The translations under genes and the position numbers were made by a program. The notes beneath the pieces are model-generated. The model saw only the letters and a program-made list of their open reading frames with translations. It was not told the origin of the DNA and did no database searches. A stretch of DNA of 64,000 nucleotides, from positions 1,178,001 to 1,242,000 of the forward strand of contig NZ_AP027736.1 of the NCBI RefSeq assembly GCF_030296675.1, written 5' to 3'. Shown piece after piece: positions 57,401 to 64,000 of the stretch. Origin of the DNA: Demequina sediminis. GTDB lineage: Bacteria > Actinomycetota > Actinomycetes > Actinomycetales > Demequinaceae. Position 1 is the first letter of the stretch, and the number at the start of each line of letters is the position of its first letter.

Positions 57401-57783
57401 AAGCGCAGCAGGATGCCCGACCACGTGGCGCCCCCGCGCAGGTACGAGGAGACCGTGCGGTCCTCGAACTCGTCCGCCTCCTTGCTCCACGCTCCGCGCA
57501 CGTAACTGACCAGGCTGCGGTCCTCGCGGCCCGCACCCTGGTCAAGGGCGGCCGCATTAAAGGTGATCCATTTGTCAGGAGTGAGCACGGCGGCGATCGC
57601 GTCCAGGATCGAGGACTTGCCCGATCCGGAGGCGCCCGTGAAGAGGTGACCTTCGCGTGCCACGTCCACACCATGGTGGCCATCGAACGTTCCCCAGTTA
57701 ACGAGTTCGACGCGCGCGAGCCGCCACTGCGGATGCCGCGCCGCGTTCGCAAGCCCCAGCCCCAGATCGAGTTCGGCGGTCAT
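54477..57783 (-). CDS. jetC: Wadjet SMC-like ATPase JetC (two apparent frameshifts)
   Basis: About 1,102 residues. MukB-like N-terminal head with Walker A GASGSGKSS (50-58), long coiled coils, a hinge region around 350-560, and C-terminal head with LSGGQRQRLVVFCLAAALRYQL and YGTIVLDEAFDKSD. The frame breaks at plus-strand C4 runs 57198-57201 (VVVTSG to SHGGFYARM) and 55310-55313 (YKATWPAQG to ADLAADIADRAGF). In each case one extra base restores an uninterrupted protein of normal length, so sequence errors are likely; if real, the system is dead. The start overlaps jetB (ATGA). Confidence 0.92.
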
Positions 57784-58436
57784 CGCTCCTCCTCGCGCAC
57801 GGACTCAAACGCCGCGCGCAGCTCGCGCACGCGGTCCGCATCGATGAGCAGCCGCACCACCGGCGAGATCTCCGCCCTCCCCTCCTCGACGGTGTGCAGG
57901 ACGCGCAGGCTGGTCACCATGGTGCCCCACGAGGAGTTCAGCCGCTTGACGAAGTCGGCCTCGTCGCGGTCGGGGGTGCGGAACACCTGGAGCTCCTCGT
58001 AGAGCTCGTCCTGTCCCACGATCACGCGGCCGTGACCGTCGTCGTGGATGAGCCGCTGTCGCAATGCCAGCAGCATGACCGTGTCGAGGTACGTCAGCGA
58101 CCTCGAACGCACCGCGACCGGGGCATCGTTCCCCTCCCCCGCCACCGACCTCACGAACGCCACCTCGGCGTCGGTGTCGAGCACCAGGTCCAGGAAGAGG
58201 TCGTTGAGACGGGAACGGATCTCCGTCACGTCGGCGAGCAGCGCCGCCCAGTTCTGGGGCTCGCGGTCGCGCGACAGGTACGGGCCACGGACCAGGGACA
58301 GCAGCGCGCGCCGCGAGCCATCGACGAGCGTGCCGGTGTCGCCCGGCCACAGCCGCGGCCGCGCGTTGAAGGCCTCGCCCGCCGCAGTGAGATCGGGAGT
58401 GAGAGGCGACGTGGGGTCCTGCTCGGCCTGGCTCAT
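57780..58436 (-). CDS. jetB: Wadjet subunit JetB (DUF4194)
   Basis: 218 residues, the MukE-like winged-helix subunit linking JetA and JetC. Visible DUF4194 elements: LLADVTEIRSRLNDLFLDLVLDTDAEVAFVRSV, SLTYLDTVMLLALRQRLIHDD, VGQDELYEEL and FVKRLNSSWGTMVTSLRVL. It overlaps jetA upstream and jetC downstream by four bases each, so subunit synthesis is tightly coupled. A variant of the dispersed 11-mer with one insertion-like change lies at 58118. Confidence 0.92.
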   Translation of the reverse strand: MSQAEQDPTSPLTPDLTAAGEAFNARPRLWPGDTGTLVDGSRRALLSLVRGPYLSRDREPQNWAALLADVTEIRSRLNDLFLDLVLDTDAEVAFVRSVAGEGNDAPVAVRSRSLTYLDTVMLLALRQRLIHDDGHGRVIVGQDELYEELQVFRTPDRDEADFVKRLNSSWGTMVTSLRVLHTVEEGRAEISPVVRLLIDADRVRELRAAFESVREEER

Positions 58437-59917
58437 GGGATCCTTCCGGTGAAGACGTGGCGGGCGACGCGGGCGCGGCGGCGGGCGCCGTCGGCACCGG
58501 TCCAGTGGAGTTCCTCTGGCTCGGCTTCGGCAGGGACGATGCCCCAGCGCGCAGCGAGCGCGAGGAGCCCGACCACGCTCGCGACGCCTTGGGTAGCGGG
58601 GTTCACCGCAAGCACGTCCCCCACCGACACGACGGCCGTGGCGTCGTGTGCGCGGGCACGGCCGAGGGCGGCGTTGACATCATTCGTGAGCTCGTCGAAG
58701 TCGATCTCCGTGGCGCGCGCCAGCGCGCGCAGCGCGGCGAGGTCAGCGACCTCACCCGCGTGGGCCTCGACCTCGCGCGGCGCGTTCATCTCGGCCGGGT
58801 CGTGGAGGGTGAGGGCACCGGCACTGCGGATCTCGACGTGGGTGAGCGCGAGCTCCACGCCCAGCTGCGCCCACGGCTTGATCGCGGACGCCGACTCCCT
58901 CGCCTCGCCCAGTGCCTCCTGGATCAGCCCGCGAAGCACGCGATCACGCTGGTAGTCCTGTGAGCGCACGTAGCGTCGCAGGCCGCGCGCGAACTGCGTG
59001 ATCACGTCGTGAATCTCGGCGCTGCGGTCCTTGAGGGTCGTGAGGAACTCTCGCAGGGCGCGCCGCTCGGCGATGCTAAGCGCGCGGGCGAAGTCGCGTT
59101 CGAGCACATGGCGCACGTCCTCCTCGAAGGCCGTGCCCAGCGCGGGATCGAGCACGAGCGCCGAAAAGCCCGCGAACGAGCGTCCCGCGTCGGACTCCGC
59201 GATGAGGTCCACACCGCGGAACACGTCGTCGAGCACTTCCCGTTGGGACTCCCCCGACTCGAGGATCCGCCGCCGCAACAGGGTGTTGAGCTGCTCGAAC
59301 TCGGTGCGAACGCGCGCAAAGTCGTCGGGGACCTCGGCCGCTTGAGCCAACAGGTCCTGAACTCGCTCCGTCGCGCGCTCCCCCGCCAGGGCATCGTCCC
59401 GACCCTCCTCGATGGCGGCGATGCGTGCGTCGATCGCGGCGCGCTCCTCTCGCAGGCGCGCGAGCCTGCGCTCAGAGGAGGGATCGGTGTCGATCGCGAG
59501 TTGGCGCAACTGCGCCGACAGGCTCGCGAGGCGCGACTCTGTGAGCGACCGGCGCGGCGCGTCGCGCGACTCCAAGAAGCGCAACGCCGCCAGGCCCGCG
59601 CCGGACAGCTCGAGAGTCTCGGTGCGCGTGTCGGGGGTGGTCCGGCGGACCAGGAACCCGGCGTCGCGCCACGCCTTGACGTAGGCCTGCGCCGTCTGCG
59701 GCAGGCTCAGCCCGTGGGTGCGCAGGTCGTCGAGATCGGCATCGATGCGTTCGTAGAGGTCCTCGGCATCGCGCCTATTCGCGTCGCCGTCGAGGTGTTC
59801 CTTGAGGAGTGCGGCAACGATCGCGGCGTTGTCGGCGCGCAGCAGGCGCCACGCGGCATCCTCCTCGAGACGTTGGAGGAGGCGCAGGGCGCGTGCGGTC
59901 GCTGGCACGGTCGCCAT
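58433..59917 (-). CDS. jetA: Wadjet kleisin-like subunit JetA (DUF3375)
   Basis: 494 residues, the MukF-like kleisin of type I Wadjet. N-terminal winged helix (ALRLLQRLEEDAAWRLLRADNAAIVAALLKEHL), central helices (RLTESRLASLSAQLRQL, REERAAIDARIAAIEEG) and a C-terminal domain with GVELALTHVEIRSAGALTLHDP. Start ATG 59917 is the family start. First gene of the jetABCD operon; no operator is evident upstream. Two 11-mer copies lie in it in opposite orientations (58533 and 59390). Confidence 0.92.
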   Translation of the reverse strand: MATVPATARALRLLQRLEEDAAWRLLRADNAAIVAALLKEHLDGDANRRDAEDLYERIDADLDDLRTHGLSLPQTAQAYVKAWRDAGFLVRRTTPDTRTETLELSGAGLAALRFLESRDAPRRSLTESRLASLSAQLRQLAIDTDPSSERRLARLREERAAIDARIAAIEEGRDDALAGERATERVQDLLAQAAEVPDDFARVRTEFEQLNTLLRRRILESGESQREVLDDVFRGVDLIAESDAGRSFAGFSALVLDPALGTAFEEDVRHVLERDFARALSIAERRALREFLTTLKDRSAEIHDVITQFARGLRRYVRSQDYQRDRVLRGLIQEALGEARESASAIKPWAQLGVELALTHVEIRSAGALTLHDPAEMNAPREVEAHAGEVADLAALRALARATEIDFDELTNDVNAALGRARAHDATAVVSVGDVLAVNPATQGVASVVGLLALAARWGIVPAEAEPEELHWTGADGARRRARVARHVFTGRIP

Positions 59918-60496
59918 TGTGGCGCACGGGTGTGACAGGCCGGTAGCGCGGGACGATGCGCCGCGAACCCAGTCGCTCGGCGGCGCGCGCCCTCGTCATG
60001 GACCGAAGGCGCCGATCGCGACCACAGTGACCCCATCCGCCCACCGGTCTGACTGACCAGTGCCGGTGATCACCGTGAGCACCGGCTCTTCGGCGTCGAC
60101 GCTGCGCACGAAGCCGCGCAGGCTGGCGGCGGCAGCGTCGACGGTGTCGGCGCTGACGAGCGCGGCGCCAGCGCGCCAGCACATCGTCAAGTTCAGCACC
60201 GGCAGTACTCGGAATGTCGCGCACCGAGCCTGCCCAGTCGTCGATGTGGGCGACCCTCAGTCGTCAATGTGAAGAGCGATGAGTAGTCGATGCGTGACCG
60301 CCGCCGGGGCGAAGCCCCGGCCCTCGAGCTCTTTGGGCACGCCTCCCACCGCGCCACTACGAGACCGTTCAGCCGGTCGCCGACGCCGCGTGGAAGGTCG
60401 CTGTGAGGTCAGCGGCGCCGCGGATCTCCGTGGTGATGATCGCGTCGGCGTGCGCACGGGCCCAGTGACGTAGCCAGCAGGTCAGTTGCCCGCGCG
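59918..60496. other. Gene-poor stretch between jetA and the HEPN toxin with decayed coding traces
   Basis: No intact gene. The minus strand holds short protein-like pieces ending in stops: a segment LRHWARAHADAIITTEIRGAADLTATF near 60400-60480, GGVPKELEGRGFAPAAVTHRLLIALHIDD at about 60257-60345, and the better preserved piece at 59996-60199. Together they suggest one or two decayed genes in the island. Confidence 0.5.
59996..60199 (-). pseudogene. C-terminal remnant, possibly of a DUF4143-type ATPase
   Basis: 67 codons ending ASLRGFVRSVDAEEPVLTVITGTGQSDRWADGVTVVAIGAFGP. The closing pattern (LTVITGTG, DGVTVVxIGAxGP) resembles the end of AAA+ proteins with DUF4143, as I recall it. The ATPase part is absent. 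Low certainty on the family, better certainty that this was once coding. Confidence 0.35.
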
Positions 60497-60859
60497 CTAC
60501 GGAGGAGAACGTCGGATCTCCGCGGCTGCGGCAGCGATCAACGGCGCGAGCGCGACCCTCCACCTGGGCAGGTCAGTGGCCAGCGTCGCCCACGTCATCG
60601 ACCGGTTGATCTGGTCATATTGATGGACGACGAAGTTGCGGTTGGCGATGGCCAGGGCCCAATCGACCCCTGGCGGCGCGACCACGCCAAGCCGCGCAAG
60701 CCGGTTGGCGGACTCACCGAGCTTGATCATGAGCGAGTCCCCAGCCTCCTGAAGGATGTCGTCGCAGTGGTACGCATCGGGTCCGCGCGCGACGATCTCC
60801 TCCGCGCGGTGGAGCCACGCCTCCATGTGGAGGATCTCCTTCGCGGCGCGCAGGTGCAT
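60497..60859 (-). CDS. HEPN-domain toxin (DUF86/HepT-like)
   Basis: 120 residues of helices ending in the RNase-type motif RNFVVHQY (R74-x4-H79-x-Y81). This RX4HXY variant is characteristic of HepT-like HEPN toxins and is the target of antitoxin-mediated AMPylation. It overlaps the upstream MNT gene by one base (TAATG), as expected for a HEPN-MNT module in which the antitoxin is made first. Likely a dormancy or defence RNase next to Wadjet. Confidence 0.88.
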   Translation of the reverse strand: MHLRAAKEILHMEAWLHRAEEIVARGPDAYHCDDILQEAGDSLMIKLGESANRLARLGVVAPPGVDWALAIANRNFVVHQYDQINRSMTWATLATDLPRWRVALAPLIAAAAAEIRRSPP

Positions 60860-61332
60860 TACAGCGGCACGGCTTCACGAGTGACATCGTCGTCGATTCC
60901 GGGGCGAATCCCTCCATAATCGACCAGGTCAATCTCCCGTCCAAGTATGTCGACCAGGAGTTGTCGAAAGCCCACGAACTCCAGCGACGACGTCCCCTCG
61001 GGCGCCTGGACCAGGAGGTCGATGTCGGACTGCTCTGTGGCAACTCCGCGTGCAACCGACCCGAAGACCGCAAGTCGTGCGTAGCCTCGCTCGGCCGCGA
61101 GTGCCTTGATCACCGGCGTCGCCGCCGCCAGCAGCTCGCGTGGATGAACGCCATCGAGTGCAGGAGCCGACTTCAGTTGCTGGCTCACCGCAGGCTGCGA
61201 GATTCCTAGGGTGGCGGCGATCTCACGCTGCGACATCCCAGTTGCCGCCATCGCCCGCAGGACGAGGATGCGACGCACGCGCGCAGTCGCCTCGTCGCGT
61301 CGCGCGTCGCGGTACTCGGACTCGAGGCTCAT
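60859..61332 (-). CDS. MNT-type nucleotidyltransferase antitoxin with N-terminal HTH
   Basis: 157 residues. An N-terminal helix-turn-helix (MAATGMSQREIAATLGISQPAVSQQLKSA, about 28-56) is fused to a minimal nucleotidyltransferase domain with GSVARGVATEQSDIDLLV (GS 91-92, D103, D105). In the HepT/MntA system MntA AMPylates the tyrosine of the toxin's RX4HXY motif. The fused HTH suggests the antitoxin also represses its own operon. Confidence 0.88.
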   Translation of the reverse strand: MSLESEYRDARRDEATARVRRILVLRAMAATGMSQREIAATLGISQPAVSQQLKSAPALDGVHPRELLAAATPVIKALAAERGYARLAVFGSVARGVATEQSDIDLLVQAPEGTSSLEFVGFRQLLVDILGREIDLVDYGGIRPGIDDDVTREAVPL

Positions 61333-61430
61333 AAGCCCAACTTATCAAGCCCCGCGCGCGACGGACAGCCTTGGGGATAACTCCCCCGCTATTCTCGCCC
61401 TATCGGGCACCACACGCTGAGGGGGCTGGA

Positions 61431-62624
61431 ATGGCCGGATTCGCCGTCGTCGATCTGGAGACCACCGGCTTCGCATACAACCACTCCGACCGCGTCTGCG
61501 AGATCGCGGTCGTGCTCGTCGACCCAGAAGGCAAGCGGGAGGACTCGTACACGACGCTGATCAATCCCCAGCGCGACCTGGGCGCGCAGCACATCCACGG
61601 AATCGACGCCAGGGACGCGCGTCTCGCGCCCACATTCGGCCAGATCGCCGGCGACCTCACGGGCATGCTCGCGGGACGAGTCCTCGTCGCGCACAACAGC
61701 GCGTTCGATGCGTCGTTCCTCACGGCCGAGTATGCGCGCGCCGGCTGGCCGCTGGACCTCACCCGCGACATGACGCTGTGCACGATGCGCATGGCGCGTG
61801 AGTTCGGCGCACCGGCCAAGCTCAGCGCGTGTTGCGACCACTTTGGCATCCCGCTCGACAATGCCCACGCCGCACTGGCGGACGCGACGGCCACCGCCTC
61901 CCTGCTCGCCGCCTACATGGAACGCTCGCCCCGGCGGGACGTGTGGGACCAGTGGCTCGCCTTCGGAGAGTCGATCGCCTGGCCCACGCCCCCGCGACTG
62001 GCCACGCGGGCGGTCCCGAGAGGGGCATCGTCCCCAGGAAGCAGCCTGCTCGCGGACGTGACGCGACGCCTCGCAGCAACCGCGCACTCGGACGTCCCGG
62101 GCGGCGACGAGTACCTCGACCTGCTCGATCGCGTACTGCTCGATCGAAGGATCTCCACGCCTGAGCGCCGCGCGCTCGAGGGACTCGCGGGAGCGCTGGG
62201 ACTCGGCGTGCACGATGTCGCGGTCCTCCACCGCAAGTACCTCCTGGGTGTGGTGGACCTTGCGTGCGAGGACGCCATCTTCAGCGCCGACGAGCAGGCC
62301 GCGGTCATCCAGCTTGCCTCCCTGCTGGAACTGCAGGACCTTGAGGTCGAGGCGCTGCTCGCGGATGCGGCCTCCCGAGTGGCGACCGCATCGACCCAGG
62401 TAGAGCTGCACGCGGGTGACATGGTGGTACTTACCGGGATGTCGATGGACCGCAAGCGCGAACTCACCGCGATCGCGCAGTCGCGCGGGCTGGTGGTGTG
62501 GCCCGGCGTCAAGAAGGGCGTGCGGGCCGTCGTGGCAAAGGATCCCGCGTCGCAGTCGGGTAAGGCAAGCAAGGCTCGCGCGTACGGGATTCCCGTGGTG
62601 GGCGAGGACGTGCTCACGGCGTGA
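61431..62624 (+). CDS. DnaQ-like 3'-5' exonuclease with C-terminal BRCT domain
   Basis: 397 residues. The DEDDh exonuclease carries Exo I FAVVDLETTG (4-13), Exo II LVAHNSAFDASFL and Exo III HAALADATATA. A helical middle resembles a TerB-like stretch (YLDLLDRVLLDRRISTPERRALEGLAGALGL). The BRCT domain begins at DMVVLTGMSMDRKRELTAIAQSRGL. ATG 61431 has GAGGGGG upstream. This architecture is common in actinobacteria and probably serves DNA repair. One minus-strand 11-mer copy at 62024. Confidence 0.88.
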   Translation: MAGFAVVDLETTGFAYNHSDRVCEIAVVLVDPEGKREDSYTTLINPQRDLGAQHIHGIDARDARLAPTFGQIAGDLTGMLAGRVLVAHNSAFDASFLTAEYARAGWPLDLTRDMTLCTMRMAREFGAPAKLSACCDHFGIPLDNAHAALADATATASLLAAYMERSPRRDVWDQWLAFGESIAWPTPPRLATRAVPRGASSPGSSLLADVTRRLAATAHSDVPGGDEYLDLLDRVLLDRRISTPERRALEGLAGALGLGVHDVAVLHRKYLLGVVDLACEDAIFSADEQAAVIQLASLLELQDLEVEALLADAASRVATASTQVELHAGDMVVLTGMSMDRKRELTAIAQSRGLVVWPGVKKGVRAVVAKDPASQSGKASKARAYGIPVVGEDVLTA

Positions 62625-62667
62625 GGGCGTCCTGGCCAGAGGGGACGATGCCGGGCATGCCCCGGCA

Positions 62668-63786
62668 CTACTCGCCGGGGGCGGGCTCGCCTCCCGCCTG
62701 CGTCCTGGTCCGCGAGGGCGTGGCTCGCTTGATCAGCCCTCCGATGGCACCCGCCGCGTCGCCGGCCTTGGCGGCGGCGGCACGGGCAGCCCCTCCGACC
62801 GCCGCGCCCGTGGCGGCCCCCGCGGACTTCACCGCCGTCACGGCACGCGCCTCCTCGGGTTCGCCGTCACCGTCGACGTCGACCTTGCGGAATGCCTCGG
62901 TGGCCTCGACCACCCGGCTCCACACGCTCTCGCCGAAGCCCTTGGCGGAGTCCGCCGCCGACCGCATCGCGACCACCGCCTTCGAGGGGTCGGGGATTCC
63001 GTCGCCATCCGAGTCGGTGAGCTCAAGCCACTCGGGCCACTGCTCGGCGGGTGCGGAGAAGCCCTCGCGGCAGGACTTCACGACGCCGCTGCCGAAGTAG
63101 TACGAGGTGACGCCACCCGCCACGGCACCGATCACGGGGACGGCCTTCGAGCCGACCCGCACTCCCGCGATGGTCGCGCCCTTGGCGATCGCCTCGCGCG
63201 CCAGCACCATGGTGACTGGCACCAGTGCGGAGTCGGGGAGCTGCTGGGCGAGCAGGTCGCCCCACTTCGCGCCGCCCGCGGGGACGGCGGCGCCCGCGAC
63301 CGCGCGCGCACCCGAGATGGTGGCCCCTGCCGGCAGCGCCGACATCACGATCTCCGTCACACGGCTCTTGCGCTTCTCCCCCAACAGCGCGCCCAGCACG
63401 ACGGCCTTGGCGCGCTCGGGGTCGTCAATGGGGATGCCACGCAACTCGGCCATGCACAGGGCAAACAGCGCGGTCGTCTCGTAGAAGAACAGGAGGTCCG
63501 CGACCCCGAGCCCGATCGCGACGGGGATCCCGACCACGGGGATGCTCGCGGAGGCACCCGCAGCGGCGCTCGCGGTGGTGGTGGTCGCCACGTACTGCGA
63601 CTCAATCTTCTTCATGATCGCGACAGGAGACGCGGTCGGGTCCTTCCGGCGCAGCTCCTTGATGTACGCCGTCGCCGCGGGCCGCTGCACGGCGATGGCC
63701 TTGAACACTCGCTCTTGGAAGTCGGCGGGCAAGGCGATGGCGGAAGTCGACGGCTCGTTGGCCCCATCGGTTGTCGTTGCGGTCAT
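62668..63786 (-). CDS. EcsC-like protein with EF-hand-type calcium motifs
   Basis: 372 residues from ATG 63786 (GAGGGGG upstream). The central region (IPVVGIPVAIGLGVADLLFFYETTALFALCMAELRGIPIDDPERAKAVVLGALL, SKAVPVIGAVAGGVTSYYFG) follows the pattern of EcsC-family membrane-associated proteins. Two EF-hand-like loops follow: DSDGDGIPD and DVDGDGEPEEA. The C terminus is a long low-complexity Ala/Gly helix (GAATGAAVGGAARAAAAKAGDAAG). Function unknown; calcium binding is an inference. Confidence 0.6.
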   Translation of the reverse strand: MTATTTDGANEPSTSAIALPADFQERVFKAIAVQRPAATAYIKELRRKDPTASPVAIMKKIESQYVATTTTASAAAGASASIPVVGIPVAIGLGVADLLFFYETTALFALCMAELRGIPIDDPERAKAVVLGALLGEKRKSRVTEIVMSALPAGATISGARAVAGAAVPAGGAKWGDLLAQQLPDSALVPVTMVLAREAIAKGATIAGVRVGSKAVPVIGAVAGGVTSYYFGSGVVKSCREGFSAPAEQWPEWLELTDSDGDGIPDPSKAVVAMRSAADSAKGFGESVWSRVVEATEAFRKVDVDGDGEPEEARAVTAVKSAGAATGAAVGGAARAAAAKAGDAAGAIGGLIKRATPSRTRTQAGGEPAPGE

Positions 63787-64000
63787 CGTGGTGCGCCCCC
63801 TCGGCAAGGTGTCCGTTTCACGCCCGCGCGCCTGTGCCCGGGCTGGTGGTGAACACCGTAGCGGGCGGGTGCGACAGCATGCCCGTGCCCCGCTGATCAC
63901 CCCGTCCCCGGGCGGCAACCTTGTCCGCGGCGGCATTGCGCGCGGATCGGTGACGCCTTGACGGGAAACGGCCCGATGAGCGTCAAAGCTCACGGATGTG
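63787..64000. other. Upstream region at the window edge
   Basis: Contains the 5' region of the EcsC-like gene. No further gene, repeat or RNA is evident. Confidence 0.5.

Noticed and set aside
34094..57783. Programmed frameshifting as the cause of the many frame breaks
   Set aside because: The breaks occur in unrelated genes, are nearly all of the same one-base-missing type at G/C runs, and lack slippery heptamers with downstream structures. The only credible programmed site is the A6G in the IS3 orfA.

Overview
The window is a high-GC (roughly 70%) chromosomal segment of an actinobacterium, most likely a member of the Micrococcales. Evidence for this is the gene order glnD-glnK-amtB-ftsY-smc, the folC-DUF4233 pair, a GlnR-type operator before amtB, a translational T-box before ileS, and several actinobacterial families (DUF6226, DUF6318, DUF222/HNH). 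No rRNA, tRNA or CRISPR array was seen.

Layout. 1-11.6 kb (minus strand): start of an amidohydrolase gene, ffh, the nitrogen-sensing operon amtB-glnK-glnD, ftsY, a small membrane protein, smc, a YqhA-type membrane protein and ndk. 12-18.7 kb: apt, the folC-DUF4233-membrane protein operon, a self-regulated MarR/quinone reductase pair, a second folC paralogue and a class IV aminotransferase. 19-22.4 kb: ileS with its T-box. 22.4-36 kb: metabolic and envelope genes (methyltransferase, sugar-dehydrogenase lipoprotein, Lrp/LysE pair, lipid genes patatin-plsC-methyltransferase, YbaK, MFS exporter). 36-41.5 kb: a roughly 1,800-residue secreted mosaic protein. 42-46 kb: sbcDC. 46-50.4 kb: remnants of a [NiFe]-hydrogenase locus (HypC-like, truncated maturation protease, orphan 4Fe-4S subunit) around two sensor-kinase-like genes, with matching DosR-like promoters at both ends. 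50.4-61.3 kb: an accessory and defence island with an IS3-family element, an HNH/DUF222 gene, a complete type I Wadjet operon (jetABCD) and a HEPN-MNT toxin-antitoxin pair. 61.4-63.8 kb: a DnaQ-like/BRCT exonuclease and an EcsC-like protein.

Two signals cut across the genes. First, about a dozen reading frames, including those of the essential genes ftsY and ileS, are broken by one-base differences. Nearly all look like one base missing in or next to a short G/C run, so I read them as probable base-call errors rather than a wave of pseudogenes. Second, the 11-mer GGGACGATGCC occurs exactly 14 times, on both strands, in genes and between them, in several reading frames. That is far above chance and none of the annotated features explains it.
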